From the NCBI GenBank assembly GCA_024235015.1, contig JACKNG010000005.1, positions 372,001-436,000 on the forward strand: a stretch of 64,000 nucleotides of DNA. The letters are read 5' to 3'. Each line of letters opens with the position of its first letter. The first letter of the stretch is position 1. The position numbers and the translations under genes are program-made. Of this stretch, positions 52,375-60,944 are shown piece after piece. Source of the stretch: Gammaproteobacteria bacterium. Its GTDB lineage: Bacteria > Pseudomonadota > Gammaproteobacteria > Ga0077536. The notes below the pieces were generated by a model that did not search any database, was not told the DNA's origin, and was given only the letters and a program-made list of their open reading frames with translations.

Positions 52375-53206
52375 CGGCGTCGTCCGCGTCGTCCGCGTCG
52401 TCCGCGTCGTCCGCGTCGTCCGCGTCGTCCGCGTCGTCCGCGTCGTCCGCGTCGTCCGCGTCGTCCGCGTCGTCCGCGTCGTCCGCGTCGTCCGCGTCGT
52501 CCGCGTCGTCCGCGTCGTCCGCGTCGTCCGCGTCGTCCGCGTCGTCCGCGTCGTCCGCGTCGTCCGCGTCGTCCGCGTCGTCCGCGTCGTCCGCGTCGTC
52601 CGCGTCGTCCGGCGCCAGGTCGTCGGCCTGGACCTCCGCCGCGGCGTCGGCGAACAGGTCGGAGCTGAGCCCGTCGATGTCCGTGAGCTCGGCCAGGGTC
52701 GGCAGGTCGTCGAGCGATTTCAACCCGAAGTAATCGAGAAACTCGCGGGTCGTGGCGTAGACCGATGGCCGGCCCGGCACGTCGCGGTGGCCGACCACCT
52801 TGACCCAATCGCGTTCGAGCAACTGGCGCATGATGTTGCTGCTGACCGCGACCCCGCGGATGTGCTCGATTTCGCCGCGCGTGATCGGCTGACGGTAGGC
52901 GATGATGGCAATGGTCTCGAGAAAGGCGCGCGAGTAGCGCGGGCGCCGCTCCTCCCACAGCCGACTGACCTGCGCGGCATAGTCGGCGCGGGCGCGAAAG
53001 CGCCAGCCGCTGGCCACCTCCGCCAATTCGACGCCGCGACCGGCGTAGTCGGCCTGCAGCGCGCCGAGGGCCTCGCGCAGGCTGTCGCGCGGCAGTGCTT
53101 CCTCGCCCTCGCCGCCGAGCAGCTTGCCCAGGCGTTCCAGCGACAGCGGCGCCTCCGAGACCATCAGCAAGGCCTCGACGACCGGTTTCAGTTCGTCCAC
53201 ATTCAT
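52271..53206 (-). CDS. scpB: Segregation and condensation protein ScpB, acidic repeat tail
   Basis: 311-aa partner of ScpA in the SMC-ScpAB condensin. Residues 1-195 hold the two winged-helix domains (VEALLMVSEAPLSLERLGKLLGG, IAIIAYRQPITRGEIEHIRGV, VGHRDVPGRPSVYATTREFLDYF). Residues about 199-304 are 35 near-identical Asp-Asp-Ala repeats, from the 9-bp DNA array, followed by QDPPPSA. Usual ScpB proteins are about 200 aa or have a short acidic tail, so the tail is unusual. It overlaps rluB's start. Confidence 0.94.
   Translation of the reverse strand: MNVDELKPVVEALLMVSEAPLSLERLGKLLGGEGEEALPRDSLREALGALQADYAGRGVELAEVASGWRFRARADYAAQVSRLWEERRPRYSRAFLETIAIIAYRQPITRGEIEHIRGVAVSSNIMRQLLERDWVKVVGHRDVPGRPSVYATTREFLDYFGLKSLDDLPTLAELTDIDGLSSDLFADAAAEVQADDLAPDDADDADDADDADDADDADDADDADDADDADDADDADDADDADDADDADDADDADDADDADDADDADDADDADDADDADDADDADDADDADDADDADDADDADDAQDPPPSA
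52296..52610. repeat. 9-bp tandem repeat array, 35 units, two blocks
   Basis: Nine units of GCGTCATCG (52296-52376) and 26 of GCGTCGTCC (52377-52610), no interruption. In scpB frame both spell Asp-Asp-Ala (GAT GAC GCC versus GAC GAC GCG), so the two blocks differ only at synonymous positions. In the rluB frame the first block contains ATG in each unit. Likely length-variable by slippage. Confidence 0.97.
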
Positions 53207-53225
53207 GCTCGATGCTCCGCGGCGC

Positions 53226-54047
53226 TCAGGCCACCAGCTTGACGTAGATGGGTTCGTTCTCGCCGTTCTGCACGATCTCGATGAGCGCTTCCTTGAGCAG
53301 CTCGAGGATGGCGATGAGCGTGACGACCACGCCGGCACGGCCTTCTTCGACGTCGAAGAATTCATGGAACCCGGTGAAGCGCTCCCGGTTGGCGCGCCCC
53401 AGCACCTTGCCCATGCGCTCGCGCACCGACAGCGCCTCGCGCTGGACGCGATGGTCGGCGAACATCTCGGCGCGCTGCAGGACGTCGCGGAAGGCTTCCA
53501 GCACCGCGTCCAGGGTCACCTCGGGCAGCGGCTGGCTGTGCACGGTGCGCTCGAAATCGACGATGACCTCGTGCCAGTCGCGCTCCATGCGCGGCATGAC
53601 GTCGATGTCTTCGGCGGCTTTCTTGAAGCGCTCGTACTCCTGCAGGCGACGCACCAGTTCGGCGCGGGGATCGGCTTCCTCCTCGCGCTCGCTGCGCGGC
53701 CGCGGCAGCAGCATGCGCGACTTGATCTCGGCCAGCAGCGCCGCCATCACCAGGTACTCGGCAGCGAGTTCGAGCTTGAGTTCCTGCATCATGTCGATGT
53801 AGGCCATGTACTGCTCGGTGATGCGCGCGATGGGGATGTCGAGGATGTCGAGATTCTGCCGCTTGATCAGGTAGAGCAGCAGGTCGAGCGGTCCCTCGAA
53901 GGCTTCGAGGAATACCTCCAGCGCATCCGGCGGGATATAGAGATCCTTGGGCGGTTCGGTGATCGGGGTGCCCTGTACCACCGCGAACGGCATTTCGACC
54001 TGGGTCGGGTGCGCGGTCGGCGCCGCCTCCTCCTCGGGCGTGCTCAT
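53226..54047 (-). CDS. scpA: Segregation and condensation protein ScpA
   Basis: 273-aa kleisin subunit bridging SMC heads and ScpB. Family core: FEGPLDLLLYLIKRQNLDILDIPIARITEQYMAYI, then AAEYLVMAALLAEIKSRMLLP, with the C-terminal winged-helix (IAILELLKEALIEIVQ). An N-terminal 40-residue disordered extension (acidic, Pro-rich) is present. It lies one base after trpS and 19 bp before scpB. Confidence 0.94.
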   Translation of the reverse strand: MSTPEEEAAPTAHPTQVEMPFAVVQGTPITEPPKDLYIPPDALEVFLEAFEGPLDLLLYLIKRQNLDILDIPIARITEQYMAYIDMMQELKLELAAEYLVMAALLAEIKSRMLLPRPRSEREEEADPRAELVRRLQEYERFKKAAEDIDVMPRMERDWHEVIVDFERTVHSQPLPEVTLDAVLEAFRDVLQRAEMFADHRVQREALSVRERMGKVLGRANRERFTGFHEFFDVEEGRAGVVVTLIAILELLKEALIEIVQNGENEPIYVKLVA

Positions 54048-54048
54048 G

Positions 54049-55260
54049 TCAACGATAGACCAGGCTCATCGCCTGGCGGACGTCGTCCAGCGTGTCGCGG
54101 GCAACGTCGCGGGCCGCTTCGCAACCTTCGTCGATGATCGCGCGCACGGTGTCCGGATCGTTCAGGAACTCCACGCTGCGTTCGCGGATCGGCTGCTGCT
54201 CGCGCAGCACCGCGTCGATCACCGGCTGCTTGCAGTCGAGGCAACCGATGCCGGCGGTGGTGCAGCCCTCGCGCGCCCACTGCCGGGTGTCGTCGCTGGA
54301 ATAGATCTCGTGGAAGCGCCACACCGGGCATTTCTGCGGATCGCCCGGGTCGGAGCGGCGGACACGCGCGGGATCGGTCGGCATGGTGCGCAGTTTCTGC
54401 GTGACCGACTCCGGCGCTTCGCGCAGGCCGATGGTGTTGTGGTAGGACTTCGACATCTTCTCGCCGTCGAGCCCGGGCATCTTCGATTCCGGCGTGAGCA
54501 GGGCCTGCGGTTCGGGCAGGATCACCTTGCCGCCGCCTTCGAGGTAGCCGAGCAGGCGTTCGCGGTCGCCGAGGCTGATGTTCTGCTGCGCTTCGAGCAG
54601 CGCGCGGCCCTTGGCCAGCGCCTCGAGATCGCCGCCTTCCTGGTAGGTGCGCCTGATCTCGAAGTAGAGCTTGGCATTCTTGCGCCCCATCTTCTTCGCC
54701 GCCGCCTCGGCCTTGTCCTCGAAACCGGGTTCACGGCCGTAGAGGTGATTGAAGCGGCGCGCGACCTCGCGCGCCATCTCGATGTGGGCGACCTGGTCCT
54801 CGCCGACCGGTACGTGCCCGCCCTTGTAGATCAGGATGTCGGCGGCCTGCAGCAGCGGGTAGCCGAGGAAGCCATAGGTCGAGAGGTCGCGTTCGCGCAG
54901 CTTTTCCTGCTGATCCTTGTAGCTGGGTACACGCTCGAGCCAGCTGATCGGGGTGATCATCGACAGCAGCAGGTGCAGTTCGGCGTGCTCGGGCACCCGC
55001 GACTGCACGAACAGCGTGGCCTCACCCGGATTGATGCCCACCGACAGCCAGTCGACGACGATGTCGTAGACGGTCTGGCCGATGATCGCGGTGTCGTCGT
55101 AGCTGGTCGTCAGCGCATGCCAGTCGGCGACGAAGAAGAAGCATTCGTACTCGTGCTGGAGCTGAACCCAGTTCTTGAGCACCCCATGGTAGTGGCCGAG
55201 GTGGAGTTGCCCGGTCGGCCGCATGCCCGAAAGGACGCGGCGGTTGGCGGCGATGGTCAT
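54049..55260 (-). CDS. trpS: Tryptophanyl-tRNA synthetase
   Basis: 403-aa class Ic aminoacyl-tRNA synthetase. HIGH-type motif GQLHLGHYHG and KMSKS motif GEKMSKSYHN are both intact, with CFFFVADWHALTT as in the family. Slightly longer C-terminus than E. coli TrpS (334 aa), as in some other proteobacteria. No obvious upstream attenuator or T-box. Part of the yciO-like to rluB operon. Confidence 0.96.
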   Translation of the reverse strand: MTIAANRRVLSGMRPTGQLHLGHYHGVLKNWVQLQHEYECFFFVADWHALTTSYDDTAIIGQTVYDIVVDWLSVGINPGEATLFVQSRVPEHAELHLLLSMITPISWLERVPSYKDQQEKLRERDLSTYGFLGYPLLQAADILIYKGGHVPVGEDQVAHIEMAREVARRFNHLYGREPGFEDKAEAAAKKMGRKNAKLYFEIRRTYQEGGDLEALAKGRALLEAQQNISLGDRERLLGYLEGGGKVILPEPQALLTPESKMPGLDGEKMSKSYHNTIGLREAPESVTQKLRTMPTDPARVRRSDPGDPQKCPVWRFHEIYSSDDTRQWAREGCTTAGIGCLDCKQPVIDAVLREQQPIRERSVEFLNDPDTVRAIIDEGCEAARDVARDTLDDVRQAMSLVYR

Positions 55261-55324
55261 GGCTGAGGGTTCCGAGTGCTCAAGTTGGCGCCCCGCGCGG
55301 CGTGTTCCCGGGCCGGCGCGGCGG

Positions 55325-55972
55325 CTACAGGCCGAGCGCCGTCATCAACGCCGCCACGCCGTCGAGCACCGGACCCAGCACCTGCTGCAGCAGGCCGGAG
55401 GCCAGCAGGAGCAGGATGAGCAGCAGGCCAAAGGCTTCGAGGCGGTTGTAGCGAACGGCCCAGGCGGCCGGCAGCAGGGCCGTCACGATGCGACTGCCGT
55501 CGAGCGGCGGGATCGGGACGAGATTGATCATCATGATGGCTGCGTTGAATATTATCCCAGCCTGGCACAGGTAGATCAAAGCACCGTGGCCGACGCCGAG
55601 GTGTTTGAGTACCAGCGCGAACAGCAACCAGGCCGCCAGCATCAGCAGGTTGGCGGCCGGCCCGGCGAAGGCCACCAGGGCGATGCCGGGACGCACCGGG
55701 CGCAGCCGTCCCCAGTGCACCGGCACCGGCTTGGCCCAGCCGAAGAACAGCCGGGTGCCGAACAGCCATTCACCGAGCACGTAGAGCGCAAACGGCACCA
55801 GCACGGTACCGACCGGGTCGACGTGGCGCAGGGGATTGAGCGAGAGACGCCCGGCATCGGCCGCGGTGGTGTCGCCGAGCTGCAGTGCGGCCCAACCGTG
55901 CGCGATCTCGTGCACCGTCACCGCCAGCACCGCAGGGATCAGCAGCAGCGGCAGGGCAAGGGCTTCGTTCAC
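55325..55972 (-). CDS. Site-2 protease family (M50) zinc metalloprotease
   Basis: 215-aa membrane protein with about five to six helices. HEIAH (His21, Glu22, His25) is the first zinc motif in helix 1 and NLVPIPPLDGSRI is the second with the Asp ligand. It is the compact M50 form without PDZ or CBS domains. Such proteins sit beside trpS and yciO-like genes in many proteobacteria; the cleaved substrate is unknown. Confidence 0.92.
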   Translation of the reverse strand: MNEALALPLLLIPAVLAVTVHEIAHGWAALQLGDTTAADAGRLSLNPLRHVDPVGTVLVPFALYVLGEWLFGTRLFFGWAKPVPVHWGRLRPVRPGIALVAFAGPAANLLMLAAWLLFALVLKHLGVGHGALIYLCQAGIIFNAAIMMINLVPIPPLDGSRIVTALLPAAWAVRYNRLEAFGLLLILLLLASGLLQQVLGPVLDGVAALMTALGL

Positions 55973-55979
55973 CGTACCT

Positions 55980-56612
55980 TCACGCCAGATCCGCGATGTG
56001 CGCGACCGGGCCCTTGCCGGCGCGCACCAGGACCGGCTGGTCGGCCGAGAGATCGAGCACCGTGGTCAGCTCGATGCCGATGGCGCCGGCGTCGACCAGC
56101 CCGTCGATGGCGTGGCCGACGGCTGCGGCCATGTCATCGGGCTCGGCGTAGGGCAGCTCGAGTTCGTCGTTCATCAGGGTCGAGCCGAGCAGCGGTTCGC
56201 CGACCAGCTCCAGCAGGCCGCTCATGAGGGGGTGATCGGGAATGCGCAGGCCGACCATCTTGCGCTTGGGGTCCTGCAGGCGACGCGGCGTCTCGCGCGT
56301 GGCGGGCAGGATGAACGTGTAGGGCCCCGGGGTCAGCATCTTCATCAGGCGGAAGGCGGAGTTGGAGATCTTGCCGTAATTGGCCGCCACCGCGACGTCG
56401 TGACACATCAGGGTGAAGTAATGGCTGCGCTCGACGTGGCGGATGGCACGGATACGATCCTCGGCAGTCTTGTTGCCGACCCGGCAGACCAGCGAATAAC
56501 TCGCATCGGTCGGGCACACCAGCACGGCGTCGCGCGCCAGCAACTCGGCGGCCTGTTGTATCAGCCGTTTCTGCGGATGGGTGGGATGGACGCGGATATG
56601 CAGCGCTTTCAT
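55980..56612 (-). CDS. L-threonylcarbamoyladenylate synthase family (YciO/Sua5)
   Basis: 210-aa YrdC-domain protein. Segments LVCPTDASYSLVCRVGNK and ERSHYFTLMCHD match the YciO branch; KMLTPGPYTFILPAT and KRKMVGLRIPDHP are conserved nucleotide-contacting parts. YciO proteins are paralogues of TsaC, which makes threonylcarbamoyl-AMP for t6A37; YciO's own activity is weaker and less clear. First gene of the long minus-strand operon to rluB. Confidence 0.9.
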   Translation of the reverse strand: MKALHIRVHPTHPQKRLIQQAAELLARDAVLVCPTDASYSLVCRVGNKTAEDRIRAIRHVERSHYFTLMCHDVAVAANYGKISNSAFRLMKMLTPGPYTFILPATRETPRRLQDPKRKMVGLRIPDHPLMSGLLELVGEPLLGSTLMNDELELPYAEPDDMAAAVGHAIDGLVDAGAIGIELTTVLDLSADQPVLVRAGKGPVAHIADLA

Positions 56613-56794
56613 GACATCGAGTCGGGGCGTGGTGGGCCCGGGCACGGCCGCGCGAGCTGGCCATGGCCGGTTGGTTGAGGCACTATTGCCGCGCCGTGAG
56701 GGCGGCGAGTTTAGCAGTCGCAGACGGGGGCACAAGCGCCGCGTGCGGCCGCCGGACCGGCGTCGCCACAGTCCCCCAGATACAGACGAACCCG

Positions 56795-57064
56795 ATGTCC
56801 GCCAAGCGAGTCGAACTGATCCGGAACGCGCTCTGTACCGCGTTGCGCCCGCACGAGCTCGACATCGTCGACGAGAGCCACCTGCACGCCGGGCATGCCG
56901 GCGCCCGCGAGGGCAAGGGCCATTTCCGCGTGCGCATCGTCGCCGAATGTTTTCGCGGCCAGGCCGCGCTCGCCCGCCACCGCACGGTGTACGCCGCGCT
57001 CGGTGCGCTCATGCAGACCGATATCCACGCCCTCGCCATCGATGCCCGCAGCCCGGACGAGTGA
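56795..57064 (+). CDS. BolA family protein
   Basis: 89-aa BolA-like protein. KGHFRVRIVAECFRGQAALARHRTVYAAL is the core with the conserved ARHR helix, and HALAID ends the fold. A glutaredoxin-like iron-sulfur partner is the usual context, but none is adjacent. Start at ATG 56795. Divergent from the YciO-like gene with a 182-bp gap. It overlaps the methyltransferase gene by 23 bp. Confidence 0.9.
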   Translation: MSAKRVELIRNALCTALRPHELDIVDESHLHAGHAGAREGKGHFRVRIVAECFRGQAALARHRTVYAALGALMQTDIHALAIDARSPDE

Positions 57065-57875
57065 GCGTCGCGCGAGCGCGCGCCGTCCGGCCTGGACCTC
57101 GGCAGACGGCGCGTCGCGGCTGGTCCGCGGTGACCAGGCCACGCTGTTCCCGGGCCTGGCCGCCGACAGCATCGATTGCGTGTGGACCGATCCGCCCTAC
57201 TTCCTCTCCAACGGTGGTACCACCTGCAAGGCCGGCCGTCGCGCCAGCGTCGACAAGGGCGGCTGGGATCGCAGCCAGGGCATCGCCGCCGACCACGCCT
57301 TCAACCGCGCCTGGCTCGCGGAGTGTTTCCGCGTGCTGCGCCCGGGCGGCACGCTGTGGGTCAGCGGCACCCACCACGTCTACCTCTCGGTCGGCATGGC
57401 GATGATGGAGCTCGGCTTCCGGCTGTTGAACGACATCGTGTGGGAGAAACCCAACCCGCCCCCCAATCTCGGCTGCCGCTGTTTCACCCACGCCACCGAG
57501 ATGATCCTGTGGGCGGCCAAGCCGGGCCGCGGCGCCGCCGCGCGGCACACCTTCAATTACGCCGAGATGAAGGCGGAGAACGGTGACCGCCAGATGAAGA
57601 ACGTGTGGCGCTTCACCGCCCCCGGCGCCGACGAGAAGGCCCACGGCAAGCATCCCACGCAAAAGCCGCTGGCCCTGATCGAACGCTGCCTGCGCGCGAG
57701 TACCGCGCCCGGTGAGCACGTCCTCGACCCCTTCGCCGGTTCGGCCTCGACCGGCGTCGCCGCCCTCACCGTCGGCCGCCGCTTCACCGGCTGGGAAATC
57801 GATGCCGGTCACGCCCGCCTGGCCGTGCGCCGCCTGTGTGAGGCGGAGCGCACGCAAGCGGAGCGCGAACGTTGA
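57042..57875 (+). CDS. Site-specific adenine-type DNA methyltransferase (DpnA/YhdJ-like)
   Basis: 277-aa SAM-dependent DNA methyltransferase with motif IV first (DPPY at Asp50, in DPPYFLSNGGTTCKAG) and the SAM motif last (DPFAGSASTGVAAL, about 229), the beta-class order typical of N6-adenine or N4-cytosine enzymes such as DpnA and YhdJ. No restriction endonuclease is nearby, so an orphan. ATG at 57042 overlaps bolA; its stop overlaps the dapE TTG by four bases. Recognition sequence cannot be told. Confidence 0.87.
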   Translation: MPAARTSERRASARRPAWTSADGASRLVRGDQATLFPGLAADSIDCVWTDPPYFLSNGGTTCKAGRRASVDKGGWDRSQGIAADHAFNRAWLAECFRVLRPGGTLWVSGTHHVYLSVGMAMMELGFRLLNDIVWEKPNPPPNLGCRCFTHATEMILWAAKPGRGAAARHTFNYAEMKAENGDRQMKNVWRFTAPGADEKAHGKHPTQKPLALIERCLRASTAPGEHVLDPFAGSASTGVAALTVGRRFTGWEIDAGHARLAVRRLCEAERTQAERER

Positions 57876-59014
57876 GCGCGGCGACCGGCGCCGTCGCCGC
57901 CTTGACGGCGGAACTCGTGCGGCGGCCGTCGGTGACCCCGGCCGACGCCGGCTGCCTCGACCTCATCGGCGCGCGCCTGGCGGCGCTCGGCTTTGCCCTG
58001 GTCCGCCTGCCGCGCAACGGGGTCGACAACCTGTGGGCGGTCCACGGCGAGCACGGGCCCTGTCTCGCCTTCGCCGGTCACACCGACGTGGTCCCGCCGG
58101 GACCGCTCGAGGAATGGCGCACGCCGCCGTTCGAACCGGTCGTGCAGGACGGCATGCTCTATGGCCGCGGCGCCGCGGACATGAAGGGCAGCCTGGCGGC
58201 GATGGTCGTCGCCGTCGAGCGCTACCTGGCGCGGACCCCGGCACCACGCGGGCGCATCGCCTTCATCCTGACCTCCGACGAGGAAGGCCCGGCCACCGAC
58301 GGCACGGTGCGGGTGATGGAATACCTCGCGGCAAAGGCCATCGAGGTCGACTGGTGCATCGTCGGCGAACCGAGTTCGACCACCCGGCTCGGCGATACCA
58401 TCCGGGTCGGCCGCCGCGGCTCGCTCAACGGCCGCCTCACCGTGCACGGCACACAGGGTCACGTGGCCTACCCGGCGCGTGCCGACAATCCCATCCATCG
58501 CCTGGCGCCGGCACTGGCCGAACTGGTCGCACGGCAATGGGACGCGGGCAACGCCTACTACCCGCCGACGTCCTTCCAGGTCTCCAACCTCAACGCCGGC
58601 ACCGGCGCCGAGAACGTGATCCCGGGCGTGCTCACGGCACGCTTCAACTTCCGCTTCAGCACGGCGTCGACCGCGGCCGGGCTGCGCGCCGCGGTGCACG
58701 AGACGCTCGATCGTCACGGCCTGCGCTACGCGCTCGACTGGCAGCTTTCCGGCGACCCCTTCCTGACCGCCGGCGGCCGTCTCGTCGAGACCGCCAGCGC
58801 CGTCATCGCCGAACGCCTCGGCGTCACCTGCGAGCAGTCGACCGGCGGCGGCACCTCGGACGGCCGCTTCATCGCCCCGCGCGGCATCGAGTTGATCGAA
58901 CTCGGCCCCAACAACGCGACCATCCACAAGGTCGACGAATGCGTCGCGCTCGACGAACTCGAACGCCTGAGCGAGGTTTACGAGGAGATCGTCACGCGCC
59001 TGCTGGGCGCCTGA
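57872..59014 (+). CDS. dapE: Succinyl-diaminopimelate desuccinylase
   Basis: 380-aa M20 metallohydrolase of lysine/peptidoglycan precursor synthesis. Metal ligands lie in FAGHTDVVPPG (His), GRGAADMKG (Asp), TSDEEGPATDG (Glu) and NATIHKVDE (His). GGGTSDGRF is another DapE mark. TTG at 57872 is the start, forming TTGA with the methyltransferase stop. Full length (E. coli 375 aa). Confidence 0.95.
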   Translation: MSAATGAVAALTAELVRRPSVTPADAGCLDLIGARLAALGFALVRLPRNGVDNLWAVHGEHGPCLAFAGHTDVVPPGPLEEWRTPPFEPVVQDGMLYGRGAADMKGSLAAMVVAVERYLARTPAPRGRIAFILTSDEEGPATDGTVRVMEYLAAKAIEVDWCIVGEPSSTTRLGDTIRVGRRGSLNGRLTVHGTQGHVAYPARADNPIHRLAPALAELVARQWDAGNAYYPPTSFQVSNLNAGTGAENVIPGVLTARFNFRFSTASTAAGLRAAVHETLDRHGLRYALDWQLSGDPFLTAGGRLVETASAVIAERLGVTCEQSTGGGTSDGRFIAPRGIELIELGPNNATIHKVDECVALDELERLSEVYEEIVTRLLGA

Positions 59015-59072
59015 GCGGGGTCGTCACGACAAGCGCGTCGCGCGGTCGCGGGCGATGGCAGACGGGGGCTCG

Positions 59073-59095
59073 GGGCCCGCCGCGGGGGCGGGCCC
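59073..59095. terminator. GC-rich hairpin between convergent dapE and aceA
   Basis: Perfect 9-bp stem (GGGCCCGCC with GGCGGGCCC) around a five-base loop. No T tract on either side, so a terminator with Rho help or an incidental GC hairpin. Confidence 0.4.
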
Positions 59096-59121
59096 GGGGT
59101 GCGATGCTGGCGGGCCGAGAC

Positions 59122-60420
59122 TCAGCCGTGGGCGGACTTGTCGAACTGCGCTTCTTCGGTCGAACCGGTCAGCGCGGTGACCGAGGACTGGCCGCCCTGG
59201 ATCACGGTGGTGACGTCGTCGAAGTAGCCGGCGCCGACTTCCTGCTGGTGGCTGGCGAAGGTGTAACCGCGATCCTTGGCCGCGAATTCCTTCTCCTGCA
59301 CCATCTCCACGTAGGCGGTCATGCCGTCCTTCACGTAGTGGTTGGCGAGGTCGAACATGTTGTACCACATGTTGTGAATGCCGGCCAAAGTGATGAACTG
59401 GTACTTGTAGCCCATCGCGCCCAGCTCGCGCTGGAACTTGGCGATAGTGGCGTCGTCGAGGTTCTTCTTCCAGTTGAAGGAGGGCGAGCAGTTGTAGGCG
59501 AGGAGCTGGTCCGGGTACTGCTTGCGGATGGCCTCGGCGAAACGCTTGGCCTCGTCGAGATCCGGCACCGCGGTCTCGCACCACAGGAGGTCGGCGTACG
59601 GCGCGTAGGACAGGCCACGGTCGATGGCCTGGTCGAGACCGGCGTTGGTGACGTAGAAACCTTCGGCCGTACGCTCACCGGTGACGAACTTGTGATCGCG
59701 CTCGTCGACGTCGCTGGTCAGCAGGTTGGCGGCATTGGCGTCGGTACGGGCGAGAACCACGGTCGGCACGCCCATGGTGTCGGCGGCGAGACGCGCGGCA
59801 ACCAGCTTCTGCACCGCTTCCTGGGTCGGCACGAGCACCTTGCCGCCCATGTGGCCGCACTTCTTGACCGAGGCGAGCTGGTCCTCGAAGTGCACGCCGG
59901 AAGCGCCGGCCTCGATCATGCCCTTCATGAGTTCATAGGCATTCAGCACGCCGCCGAAACCCGCCTCGGCGTCGGCCACGATCGGCGCGAAGTAATCGAT
60001 GTTGCCGTTACCCTTCTGCCACTGGATCTGGTCGGCGCGCTGGAAGGCGTTGTTGATGCGACGGACCATCGTCGGCACCGAGTTGACCGCGTACAGCGAC
60101 TGGTCGGGATACATGGTCTCCGAGGTGTTGCCGTCGGCAGCGACCTGCCAACCCGACAGGTAGATGGCCTTGATACCGGCCTTGACCTGCTGCACCGCCT
60201 GGCCGCCGGTCAGGGCGCCGAGGCAGGGCACGAAATCTTCTTCGTTGACCAGCTTCCACAGCTTCTCGGCACCGCGGGTGGCCAGGGTGTGCTCGACGCG
60301 AACGCTGCCGCGCAGGCGCACGACGTCCTCGGCGGAGTACGGGCGGGTGACGCCCTTCCAGCGCGGGTTGTTGGCCCAGTCTTCACGCAGCTCTTTCGCT
60401 TGCTCCTCGAATGACGACAT
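59122..60420 (-). CDS. aceA: Isocitrate lyase
   Basis: 432-aa glyoxylate-shunt enzyme splitting isocitrate into succinate and glyoxylate, allowing growth on acetate or fatty acids. Catalytic Cys188 is in KKCGHMGGKVL; other marks are SGWQVAADGN, IVADAEAGFGG, YNCSPSFNW and ASHQQEVGAGYFD. GGAGA precedes the ATG. Malate synthase is not in the window. A long upstream gap (524 bp) may carry regulation. Confidence 0.97.
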   Translation of the reverse strand: MSSFEEQAKELREDWANNPRWKGVTRPYSAEDVVRLRGSVRVEHTLATRGAEKLWKLVNEEDFVPCLGALTGGQAVQQVKAGIKAIYLSGWQVAADGNTSETMYPDQSLYAVNSVPTMVRRINNAFQRADQIQWQKGNGNIDYFAPIVADAEAGFGGVLNAYELMKGMIEAGASGVHFEDQLASVKKCGHMGGKVLVPTQEAVQKLVAARLAADTMGVPTVVLARTDANAANLLTSDVDERDHKFVTGERTAEGFYVTNAGLDQAIDRGLSYAPYADLLWCETAVPDLDEAKRFAEAIRKQYPDQLLAYNCSPSFNWKKNLDDATIAKFQRELGAMGYKYQFITLAGIHNMWYNMFDLANHYVKDGMTAYVEMVQEKEFAAKDRGYTFASHQQEVGAGYFDDVTTVIQGGQSSVTALTGSTEEAQFDKSAHG

Positions 60421-60944
60421 GTCTGTTTCTCCTGCCAATATCACAACGTTCGCCAGGCTTCCGGCGCCGACGGTGACGGGGCACCATCATCCCGCGCCGG
60501 GTCGGCACGGGGCATCGACGCGGCGGCTTCCACGACGGAAGGGGCCAGGGGTCTGCTCGAGCGGGTCCGGCCGGTATGGCACCGCGGCGCGAACGCAGCG
60601 GAACTTCGGGGACGCCCGTAACCTCCAAGTGCACTCGCACGCGCCGGCTACCGCGGGCCCGGCCGTGGACGAACGGCGCGCAACCGGGGCGATGCGAGCC
60701 GGGCAAAGTACGTTGCAGTGCATCAATTGTCAACCGAATCAGGCCGACTTTTCGATCTTTTACCTCGCCGCCGAAGATCCTTCGCGCCACGCGCGGAGCC
60801 GACCCGTGACCACGCATGCGAATCCCGTCGCGCGCCCGTCGCACGGTCTTCAGCCGCATGGCATTTGAGCTAGTATGGAGCCGACCACGAACCCGATTGC
60901 GAATCATCGCGAAGACGCCACCGACAGATCCCCGACCGATATCC
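60421..60944. other. Intergenic region, aceA leader and clpS promoter
   Basis: 524 bp with no convincing gene. It holds the aceA promoter candidate (60705-60733, minus) that would leave a leader of about 280 bases, and a possible -10 for clpS (TAGTAT, 60871-60876, plus) with no good -35. An AT-rich patch around 60727-60770 stands out from the GC-rich surroundings. A small RNA or leader regulation for aceA cannot be excluded. Confidence 0.45.
60705..60733 (-). promoter_or_regulatory. Candidate sigma-70 promoter of aceA
   Basis: Minus-strand perfect TTGACA (60733-60728) and TACTTT (60710-60705) with an exact 17-base spacer. The -10 matches three of six. It lies about 285 bases before the start codon. 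Confidence 0.5.

Noticed and set aside
52296..52610. Possible CRISPR array.
   Set aside because: Units are 9 bp with no spacers and there are no cas genes; it is a coding microsatellite.
51667..52668. Plus-strand frame rich in Arg/His/Pro repeats over the 9-bp array.
   Set aside because: It is the antisense reading of the scpB/rluB tandem repeat and has no ribosome site or homologue.
57061..57063. GTG at 57061 as the methyltransferase start, overlapping the bolA stop.
   Set aside because: It is in a different frame from the methyltransferase motifs; the in-frame ATG at 57042 is used.
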